A stretch of DNA of 6,186 nucleotides from Chloroflexota bacterium (lineage in GTDB: Bacteria > Chloroflexota > UBA5177 > JANWHV01): positions 1 through 6,186 of the forward strand of contig JAICHN010000310.1 of the NCBI GenBank assembly GCA_025924845.1. The letters are read 5' to 3'. Each line of letters opens with the position of its first letter. Position 1 is the first letter of the stretch. The position numbers and the translations under genes are program-made. The notes under the pieces are model-generated. The model was not told the DNA's origin, did no database searches, and saw only the letters and a list, made by a program, of their open reading frames with translations. Positions 1 to 5,014 of this stretch are shown here, one piece after another.

Positions 1-1
1 G

Positions 2-385
2 AGCGCCGTGTTGGCCGTGGATGCGCTGCATACGCTCGGTGCCGTGTCCACTACCCTGGGCGCCGATGCCGAGCGACATGCCCTGGGGGCGGGATTCGGC
101 ACGTTGCTGATCCTCGGGGTCGGCGCGTTCCTCCTGCCGGGCATGATGAAGCGACGCGTGCGTTCTCGTCGGTTGCTCTGGGTCACGTTGACCTTCGCCA
201 ACGGCGCCGCTCTGCTGCGCGTGGTGCCGGCAGCGTTCCCGGCGGCGCTGCCCACGGCGGCCATCCCCGTAGCCCAATCCCTGGCCGGCGTAGCCGGAAT
301 GGTCGCGCTCGCGGTATTCGCCCTCAACGTGGTAGGCGGCCCGCGGACGGGCAAGGCGGTAAAAGGCGGCGAGGCAACCTCATGA
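2..385 (+). CDS. NnrS-like haem/membrane protein, C-terminal part (5' end outside window)
   Basis: The frame is open to the left edge, so this is the 3' part of a longer gene; the GTG at 8 is probably internal. About 127 codons are visible, ending in TGA. The protein is very hydrophobic. Numbering from the GTG codon, likely membrane segments lie at about 27-46, 56-73 and 85-110, with a basic loop (KRRVRSRR) at 48-55 between the first two. The stretch ERHALGAGFGTLLILG followed by LLPGM (about 22-46) resembles a conserved helix of NnrS-family proteins, where the His (H24 here) is kept. NnrS proteins are polytopic membrane proteins linked to nitric oxide stress and denitrification in proteobacteria; related proteins occur more widely. 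What is seen is a membrane protein with this motif; the family name comes from motif recognition. Another polytopic haem-copper-like protein is possible. The short ATG frame at 382-420 overlapping its stop is too short to count as a gene. Confidence 0.6.
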   Translation, partial: SAVLAVDALHTLGAVSTTLGADAERHALGAGFGTLLILGVGAFLLPGMMKRRVRSRRLLWVTLTFANGAALLRVVPAAFPAALPTAAIPVAQSLAGVAGMVALAVFALNVVGGPRTGKAVKGGEATS

Positions 386-398
386 CCGCGCCGGTTCG

Positions 399-414
399 TT
401 CAGCACAAGCTGAA
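399..414. terminator. Small hairpin between convergent genes, candidate weak bidirectional terminator
   Basis: TTCAGC-ACAA-GCTGAA is a perfect 6-bp stem with a 4-nt loop. It lies in the 44-bp gap between the NnrS-like gene and the convergent MFS gene. No run of T follows on either strand, so it is not a classic intrinsic terminator. Its location between two stop codons is the main argument for a role in transcript ends. Confidence 0.3.
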
Positions 415-429
415 GATTAATCCAGACCG

Positions 430-1668
430 CTATAGGTCACGCAGCGCGCCCGAGAACGCGGCGGTACCCAGCGCGTAGAGCAAGCATACCACCGCGCCGA
501 TCGCCGTCACCGCTTGCGCGCCGAGTCGTGCCGCCAGGGCGCCTGCCCACAGGCTCCCAATGGGTGAGATGCCCCAGGAGGCAACGGTCCAGAGGGCCAT
601 TATCCGGCCCCGTACCTCTTCATGGCTGAGAATCTGCAACGCGGTGTTGGCGATGGCGAAGAAGCTGACCATCCAGAAGCCCACGACCGCCAGCGCCGCC
701 ATGGCCGGCACACGCTCCGGGATGAGCGCGAAGGTAAAAAGGGCAATCGCGAAGGCGATCTCCATGCCGAGGATGACCAATCCCTTGCGTGGCACCCCAC
801 CCAAGCGGGCGGTGACCAGGGCGCCCGCCACGGCGCCGCCCCCCATGGCGGACAGCAGCGCGCCAAGGTCGCCCGCGCTCCCGTGGTAGACATCCTTGGC
901 GAAGACGGGCATAAGCATCAGGAAGGGCATCCCGAAGATCGTATGGACCGTGGCCAGGAGGAGAATGGCTCGCGATTCGGCATGATGCGCCGCGAATTTG
1001 ACGCCCTCTACCAAGCTACTCCAGGCGGAGCCTTTGCGAGCCCGTCGAAGAACTTGGGGACGGCGCATCAGGCCGAGCGCCACCAGCACAGCCAGAAAGC
1101 TGAACCCGTTCAGGGTAAAGCAACCCGCGATTCCGATCATCGCGATCAACGTGCCCGCCGCGGCCGGACCCACGACGCGCGCCACGTTGAACTGGGCCGA
1201 GTTGAGGGCAATGGCATTCATCAGGCTGGCCTTAGGCACCAGATCGCCCACGAATGATTGCCAGGCCGGGGAACTGAGCGCCGAGGCGATGCCGATCAGC
1301 AACACCAGCAGCAGCAGCCAGACCACGTTAATCAGGTGAGCCGCGGTCAGCGCGGCCATAGCCAGGGTGAGCACCAGCAGGGATGCTTGGGCGATCATCA
1401 GTAACATACGGCGGTCCAGTTGGTCCGCCAGGACACCTCCGTACAGTGAGAGGGTCATGACGGGTAGGGTACCTACCGCGTTCACCGCGCCGAGCAAAAA
1501 CGCTGAATTGGTAATCTCGAGCACCAGCCAGCCCTGGGCCACCGCCTGCAGCCAGGTGCCGATGTTCGAGACGAGCGCTCCCGACCAGAGAAGACGAAAA
1601 TCGCGTGAATCCAGCGCGGTCAAACTTGCCGGCCAGGAGCGGCGTCGCCGGGGGGCTACCGTCGCCAT
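430..1668 (-). CDS. MFS efflux transporter, DHA3/MFS_3 (EntS-like) type
   Basis: This 412-aa protein has the usual length and hydrophobicity of a 12-helix major facilitator transporter in the inner membrane. A basic N-terminus (PRRRR, 6-10) is followed by FRLLWSGALVSNIGTWLQ (24-41), typical of the first helix of MFS_3 members. GGVLADQLDRR (77-87) is the loop 2-3 motif A, and SPAWQSF (133-139) and ARVVGPAAAG (163-172) are further marks of the group. A hydrophilic central loop with RRPQVLRRARKG (202-213) separates the two halves, and the C-terminal half is complete. Family members export drugs or siderophores by proton antiport; the substrate here cannot be read from sequence. The ATG at 1668 is preceded by AGGT at 1677-1680 with 8-nt spacing. 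The gene is divergent from the toxin-antitoxin operon and convergent with the NnrS-like gene, and appears monocistronic. Fold and family are secure; substrate is unknown. Confidence 0.9.
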   Translation of the reverse strand: MATVAPRRRRSWPASLTALDSRDFRLLWSGALVSNIGTWLQAVAQGWLVLEITNSAFLLGAVNAVGTLPVMTLSLYGGVLADQLDRRMLLMIAQASLLVLTLAMAALTAAHLINVVWLLLLVLLIGIASALSSPAWQSFVGDLVPKASLMNAIALNSAQFNVARVVGPAAAGTLIAMIGIAGCFTLNGFSFLAVLVALGLMRRPQVLRRARKGSAWSSLVEGVKFAAHHAESRAILLLATVHTIFGMPFLMLMPVFAKDVYHGSAGDLGALLSAMGGGAVAGALVTARLGGVPRKGLVILGMEIAFAIALFTFALIPERVPAMAALAVVGFWMVSFFAIANTALQILSHEEVRGRIMALWTVASWGISPIGSLWAGALAARLGAQAVTAIGAVVCLLYALGTAAFSGALRDL

Positions 1669-1815
1669 GGGAGGCGACCTATGGCGTGTCCTGCCCTACG
1701 AACTGGGCAACAGCCACTCACTGAGTGTATCGTCGGCCGGCTCCTCTCGTTTTTCCGGTGGAGTGTACCACGGCAGGTGCGGCATATCGTAAGCGGCGGT
1801 TGATCCGTTGAGCCG

Positions 1816-1828
1816 GCACGTCGCGTGC
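1816..1828. repeat. Perfect inverted repeat in divergent intergenic region, operator candidate
   Basis: GCACG-TCG-CGTGC is a perfect 5-bp inverted repeat with a 3-nt centre. It lies in the 292-bp region between the divergent MFS and antitoxin starts, about 130 bp upstream of the antitoxin. Its size suits a dimeric regulator, but short GC-rich palindromes also arise by chance here. Nothing else in 1669-1960 is convincing: there are -10-like boxes such as TACAGT at 1841-1846, but none with a good -35 partner, and no gene. Confidence 0.25.
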
Positions 1829-1960
1829 TAATCGATGCGGTACAGTAAGCAAGTAGGCCGACCCGCGGCATGGCGTTCGCGGGCACGGCTACCTGAGCGC
1901 TACTTGGGCCTGGCGGCTGCTGCCATCGAGCCGCGAAGCATGGGTTGGAAGGGGGAAGGG

Positions 1961-2410
1961 ATGATGACCGCGCCAAGTCTGGGAAAAGTGCGGGAAGAAG
2001 CGGCGCGCCTCCGCCGGGAAATTCCGGAAATTATTCGATCCACCAAATCCATCCGCGAGTTGGAGGCAGATGCTGAACACCTGCGCGGCGAGATGATCGA
2101 CCGCGCGGCTCACGTGCTGCGGGCGTCCGATGATGTAATCGAAAAGATCAACGGCCTGCCCGACGAAGTTACGGCCGATCGTAGTGCCTTGCTTGGCGAG
2201 GCGCGAGAGGTGCGTCGGCAAGCGTTCGAACTCATGCGTGAGCTTAATCCCGATCAGGCATGGTTCTGGACGGAGAGATGGCAAGCAGGCGAGCGCGAGG
2301 CGGATCGGCAGATTGCCGCCGGCGAGACGATCCGGTTCGAGAGTGACGAGGCCCTGGAGGCAGCCTTTGCGGAGATTGATGCTGAACTAGAGCGCCGTGC
2401 CAACGTTTGA
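1961..2410 (+). CDS. Probable type II antitoxin, long coiled-coil form
   Basis: This hydrophilic, highly charged 149-aa protein is placed as an antitoxin by its position before a RelE/ParE-like toxin and by its C-terminal third. There, WQAGEREADRQIAAGETIRF (107-126) and SDEALEAAFAEIDAEL (128-143) resemble the tail that many antitoxins use to wrap their toxin: an E/A-D-I-x-A-G segment, then an 'S-D-E-x-L' acidic helix. Residues 8-95 are predicted helical with heptad-like spacing (for example the runs around 8-20, 31-55 and 75-95), suggesting a coiled coil. No ribbon-helix-helix, AbrB, Phd or HTH domain is recognised, and the length is about twice the usual 60-90 aa. The frame stays open back to 1835, but the ATG at 1961 was chosen because a purine-rich GGAAGGGGGAAGGG site directly precedes it; the adjacent ATG at 1964 is equally possible. 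The last 14 nt overlap the toxin gene. Antitoxin role is inferred; the gene itself is well supported. Confidence 0.7.
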   Translation: MMTAPSLGKVREEAARLRREIPEIIRSTKSIRELEADAEHLRGEMIDRAAHVLRASDDVIEKINGLPDEVTADRSALLGEAREVRRQAFELMRELNPDQAWFWTERWQAGEREADRQIAAGETIRFESDEALEAAFAEIDAELERRANV

Positions 2411-2690
2411 CGTTCGGACAAGCTTCTGGGATGACTATCGGGCAATGAGCCGTGAGCAGCGCACCCTGTTTCGGAGCGCACGGCGGGAGTTCATCGCGGA
2501 TTGCGACAGCGGACACTTCCGCCCTAGTTTACGCGTCCACCCATTGCGCGGCCATCCCGGCATCTGGGAGATGACATGGGAAGGCAACGATGGCCGGGCT
2601 ACTTTCGCCTGGGGGCCCGAACATGAACCAGGCAAGCGGCATGTGATTTGGCGGCGGGTCGGAAGCCACGAGATCTTCGCTCATCCCTGA
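2397..2690 (+). CDS. Type II toxin, RelE/ParE superfamily (probable ribonuclease or gyrase-poison fold)
   Basis: This compact, basic 97-aa protein has the RelE/ParE fold order: an N-terminal helical hairpin (FWDDYRAMSREQRTLFRSAR, 10-29), then a beta sheet containing LRVHPLRGHPGIWEMTW (45-61), GRATFAWG (66-73), HVIWRRVGSHEIF (82-94). The 'G-x-W-E-M-x-W' and 'H-V-I-W-R-R-V-G-x-H-x-I-F' strands match toxins of this superfamily; candidate functional residues are R46, R67, R86, R87 and H91. Most RelE-branch relatives cut mRNA on the ribosome, whereas ParE-branch proteins poison gyrase; the sequence does not settle which applies. The start is GTG at 2397, inside the antitoxin gene and overlapping it by 14 nt with no clear own Shine-Dalgarno site, so translation is probably coupled. 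The next in-frame ATG (2445) would remove the first conserved helix. It ends 40 bp before the convergent aminotransferase gene. Confidence 0.8.
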   Translation: MPTFDVRTSFWDDYRAMSREQRTLFRSARREFIADCDSGHFRPSLRVHPLRGHPGIWEMTWEGNDGRATFAWGPEHEPGKRHVIWRRVGSHEIFAHP

Positions 2691-2730
2691 TTACGGCGGC
2701 GGGAGCTTCGCAAGGCAGCCGCGTAGGTCG

Positions 2731-3906
2731 TCAGCGCGCCGGCCCAATCTCCGTCAGCTTTTCTACCGCGCGCTCCAGGGTTTCCCGCTTCTTACAGAAC
2801 ACGAATCGCACGTAACGGCTACCCTCCTCGGGCGTGGGGAAGAAACTGCTTCCCGGCACCACGGCTAGACCGACCTCCCGCACGAGGTACCGGGCAAACT
2901 CCCGGTCGTTCGCGTAGCCGAAACGGGCGAAGCCCGCCATCACGTAGTAGGCGCCCTGAGGCGTGGTCACCGAAAAGCCTGCCTCGGCCAGCTTGGGAAC
3001 CAGGAAGTCGCGGCGTGCCAGATACTCGGTACGTAGCCCGGCATAAAAGTCATCACCCAGGTTGATTGCCGCGGCAGCCGCGGCCTGCAGAGGGTGCGGG
3101 GCACCCACGGTAAGGAAGTCGTGTACCTTGCGGATCGCATCGGTAATCTGCGCCGACGCGATGGCATAACCCAGACGCCAGCCGGTTACGCTGAACGTCT
3201 TGGAGAGGCCGCTGATCGTGACGGTGCGCTCCGCCATCCCCGGCAGGGTAGCGATGCTGATGTGCTCGCCGTCGTAGATGATGTGCTCGTAGATCTCATC
3301 CGTAAAGGCAAGGACGTTGTATTCCCGACAGAGATTGGCGATCTGCTCCAGTTCGACTCGCGTGAACACGTGACCGGTGGGATTGTGCGGCGTGTTGAGT
3401 ACGATGGCGCGCGTTTTCGGTCCAAAGGCCGCGGCAAGCTCATCCGGATCGAACGTCCAGGTGGGAGGATGGAGCGGCACGAAGCGCGGCACGGCCCCGG
3501 AGAGGATGCAATCCGGACCATAGTTTTCGTAAAAGGGCGAGAAGATCACTACCTCGTCACCGGGGTCGAGCGTGGCCAACATCGTGGCGATCATCGTCTC
3601 GGTCGCCCCGCAACACACGGTAATTTCGCGCTCGCCGTCCACCGCCCTGCCCCACGCGCGCGCCGTCTTACGAGCGATGGCCTCCCGCAGGGGCCTGGTG
3701 CCCCAGGTGATCGCGTACTGATTAAAATCATCCTGGATGGCCGCGCAAGCCGCGTCCTTGATCGCCGCCGGTGCCGCGAAATCGGGAAATCCCTGGGCCA
3801 GATTCACCCCATCGTCGGGATGGTACTGCATGATTTGGCGGGTCATATCGCGGATCACCGACTCGGTGAAGCGCGCCGCCTTGGCCGAGACCTGCGACAC
3901 GGGCAT
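2731..3906 (-). CDS. PLP-dependent class I aminotransferase, kynurenine/methionine aminotransferase-like
   Basis: This complete 391-aa fold type I aminotransferase shows LAQGFPDF (36-43) near the N-terminus, the substrate-side signature of the kynurenine aminotransferase / glutamine transaminase K / YbdL methionine aminotransferase group. NPTG at 175-178 supplies the Asn that contacts PLP, TDEIYEH at 202-208 has the Asp that binds the pyridine nitrogen (D203), and SGLSKTFSVTGWRLGY (232-247) carries the Schiff-base lysine K236. R367 in YVRFVFCKK (365-373) is the expected carboxylate-binding arginine. All catalytic residues are present. The enzyme should move amino groups between an amino acid (Met, Gln, Kyn, aromatic) and a 2-oxo acid in the cytoplasm; substrate preference cannot be fixed from sequence. 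Many relatives are annotated simply as aspartate/aromatic aminotransferases. The ATG at 3906 has a strong GGGAGGT site (3912-3918) with 5-nt spacing. It is a single gene, convergent with the toxin-antitoxin operon. Confidence 0.93.
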   Translation of the reverse strand: MPVSQVSAKAARFTESVIRDMTRQIMQYHPDDGVNLAQGFPDFAAPAAIKDAACAAIQDDFNQYAITWGTRPLREAIARKTARAWGRAVDGEREITVCCGATETMIATMLATLDPGDEVVIFSPFYENYGPDCILSGAVPRFVPLHPPTWTFDPDELAAAFGPKTRAIVLNTPHNPTGHVFTRVELEQIANLCREYNVLAFTDEIYEHIIYDGEHISIATLPGMAERTVTISGLSKTFSVTGWRLGYAIASAQITDAIRKVHDFLTVGAPHPLQAAAAAAINLGDDFYAGLRTEYLARRDFLVPKLAEAGFSVTTPQGAYYVMAGFARFGYANDREFARYLVREVGLAVVPGSSFFPTPEEGSRYVRFVFCKKRETLERAVEKLTEIGPAR

Positions 3907-3930
3907 GGCGGACCTCCCTCTATGCGAACG

Positions 3931-3950
3931 GGGCGCTTACGGATGCGCCC
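3931..3950. repeat. Perfect inverted repeat in the aminotransferase leader
   Basis: GGGCGC-TTACGGAT-GCGCCC forms a perfect 6-bp GC-only stem with an 8-nt loop. It lies 10 nt upstream of the aminotransferase Shine-Dalgarno site, and within the 5' leader if the candidate promoter at 3983-4013 is correct. It could be a leader hairpin or an operator. No run of U follows on the minus strand, so attenuation is not supported. Confidence 0.4.
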
Positions 3951-3982
3951 GACCTGCTTACATGCCGGAGAATACTGGTGTA

Positions 3983-4013
3983 AGTGTACCGATCACTCGG
4001 CCCAGGGGTTCAA
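3983..4013 (-). promoter_or_regulatory. Candidate sigma70 promoter for the aminotransferase gene
   Basis: Read on the minus strand, TTGAAC (4008-4013) and TACACT (3983-3988) match -35 and -10 boxes at five of six positions each. The 19-bp spacer is longer than the preferred 17. The predicted start near 3976 would give a leader of about 70 nt containing the hairpin at 3931-3950 and the strong ribosome binding site. Confidence 0.35.
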
Positions 4014-4117
4014 GACGGCCGGCATGGCCAGAGCTTGAATATGGTACGATGCGCGCTGTTGTTCGCGTTATACTTAGCCGTGCGTTTCGCAAAGTCCAGG
4101 GAGGATTGATAACCACT

Positions 4118-4282
4118 ATGCTGTTGCCGGAAGCGGTAGTCGCTGAGCTGTTGGGCGCCGCGTTCCTTGCTTATATGTGCATCAAGCGCATCGGCGGAAA
4201 CGAAGGGTATGGCGCCGCTGTCCTGGTGATCGCCGTCGTCTTGTTGGCCGCGATTCCCCTCACCGCCAATTTTCTTAGCTAG
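4118..4282 (+). CDS. Small two-helix membrane protein, function unknown
   Basis: This 54-aa ORF encodes two hydrophobic helices, about residues 5-21 (AVVAELLGAAFLAYMCI region) and 31-50 (YGAAVLVIAVVLLAAIPLTA), joined by a polar loop KRIGGNEG (23-30). This is the shape of a small hairpin membrane protein. The family is not recognised. The frame is open further upstream, but the ATG at 4118 is preferred because AGGGAGGA lies at 4098-4105; the 12-nt spacing is long, which lowers certainty. A -10-like TATACT (4069-4074) lies upstream without a clear -35 box. The stop TAG overlaps the 3' end of the convergent phosphatase gene by 8 nt. It is divergent from the aminotransferase gene. The regular alternation of hydrophobic helices and charged loop argues for a real gene, but its small size keeps confidence moderate. 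Confidence 0.5.
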   Translation: MLLPEAVVAELLGAAFLAYMCIKRIGGNEGYGAAVLVIAVVLLAAIPLTANFLS

Positions 4283-4961
4283 AGCGGCGCGCCCTGCGTC
4301 CGCGGCTGAACACAAAGCGCTCCTCAGGCAAGATCAGGCAGGTGAGACGGCCTATGCCGGTGGCGAAGGCGCCGGTATCAATGCCGATCTTGTTGGGTTG
4401 CATGAGTGGCCGCCCAATCTGCACCGTATGGCCGAATATGATGCGTTTTCCCCAGTCGTGCGCGCTGCTCAAAAAAGGCTCGCGGATCCACATGCGCTCG
4501 GCGTCACTCGTTGCCTCAGGGGGTATCCCCGGTTGCAATCCCGCATGAACGAAATAGTAGGCGCCTGTTTCATAGAATAGGCGCAACCGGCGAAGCCAGT
4601 GTATGTAACGCTCGGGCGGCCAGTCGCCGTCGAAATCACGAATCGTGCTGATCCCTCCGTTACTCAGCCAGAGAATCATCTCCTCAGTCAGGATCACCTC
4701 CTCGTGCAGGATGGGACCCATACTTTCGTACGCCTGGAGGAACATGTCCTCGTGATTGCCCTTGAGGAACACGCAGTTGAACTCTTGTTCAAGCTCCATT
4801 AGGCGATCGATCACGGCACGAGAGTTTTCGCCCCGGTCAATATAGTCACCCAGGAAAATGAGGGTATCATCGGGGCGAGGCTTCACGCGATTCAGGACTT
4901 GCCGCAACGGAGTGATTGCCCCGTGGAGATCGCCAAACACCAAGAGTCGCGGCTCGCTCAC
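4275..4961 (-). CDS. Calcineurin-like metallophosphatase (PPP family, bacterial Ser/Thr phosphatase or ApaH-like)
   Basis: Taking the GTG start at 4961 gives 228 aa. The dinuclear metal motifs of the PPP family are all present and in order: GDLHG (10-14), GDYIDRG (38-44), GNHE (68-71), VHAG (138-141) and FGHT (176-179). The family hydrolyses phosphate monoesters or diadenosine polyphosphates with Mn/Fe/Ni at the active site; bacterial members include the PrpA/PrpB protein phosphatases and ApaH. The sequence does not choose between a protein phosphatase and a nucleotide hydrolase. An insert with an acidic helix (about 76-120) precedes the VHAG motif, as is common in this group. An in-frame TTG at 5021 would add 20 residues, but that extension runs through the probable promoter and is not family-like. 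The GTG follows GAGGGG (4965-4970) at short spacing, and the encoded SEPRLLVFGDLHG is a normal family N-terminus. The C-terminal tail is Arg/Ser-rich (RGRRARRSS). Divergent from the last gene. Confidence 0.9.
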   Translation of the reverse strand: MSEPRLLVFGDLHGAITPLRQVLNRVKPRPDDTLIFLGDYIDRGENSRAVIDRLMELEQEFNCVFLKGNHEDMFLQAYESMGPILHEEVILTEEMILWLSNGGISTIRDFDGDWPPERYIHWLRRLRLFYETGAYYFVHAGLQPGIPPEATSDAERMWIREPFLSSAHDWGKRIIFGHTVQIGRPLMQPNKIGIDTGAFATGIGRLTCLILPEERFVFSRGRRARRSS

Positions 4962-4998
4962 TGTCCCCTCAATCCATGGCACCAGGCGCCAAGCGTAG

Positions 4999-5006
4999 AG
5001 TATACT
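4999..5006. promoter_or_regulatory. Palindromic -10 element AGTATACT, candidate bidirectional promoter
   Basis: The 8-bp palindrome AGTATACT gives TATACT on the plus strand (5001-5006) and TATACT on the minus strand (4999-5004). Each matches the -10 consensus at five of six positions. Predicted transcription starts are about 5013 (+) and 4992 (-). The plus start falls 2 nt before the ATG at 5015, and the minus start gives a leader of about 31 nt with a Shine-Dalgarno site for the phosphatase. Good -35 boxes at 16-18 bp spacing are not visible on either side; a TTGACA on the minus strand (5016-5021) is only 11 bp from the -10 box, too close to act as its partner. Confidence 0.45.
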
Positions 5007-5014
5007 AGTGCGGC

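Noticed and set aside
382..420. 12-codon ATG frame overlapping the NnrS-like stop codon (ATGA)
   Set aside because: Its length and content do not support a gene; the overlap alone is common by chance.
622..1257. Plus-strand open frame of 211 codons (and others at 560-889 and 998-1339)
   Set aside because: They lie antisense within the well-supported MFS gene. The translations are low-complexity, rich in His/Arg/Gln/Gly, with no domain pattern; this is typical of antisense frames in high-GC genes.
1835..1960. 42-residue N-terminal extension of the antitoxin
   Set aside because: The frame is open, but the extension is Arg/Ala-rich and unlike the rest of the protein, and a purine-rich ribosome site lies right before ATG 1961.
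1656..1976. Minus-strand open frame of 106 codons in the intergenic region
   Set aside because: It overlaps the MFS start in another frame, is rich in Pro/Arg/Ser/Cys, has no good ribosome site, and would cover the whole regulatory region.
2695..2722. GCGGC/GCCGC pair between toxin and aminotransferase genes as a terminator
   Set aside because: It is only 5 bp with a 17-nt loop and no T run; expected often in GC-rich DNA.
3094..4038. Plus-strand open frame of 314 codons
   Set aside because: It is antisense to the aminotransferase, whose catalytic motifs are all intact. The translation is rich in Arg/Gly/Asp/His with no recognisable fold.
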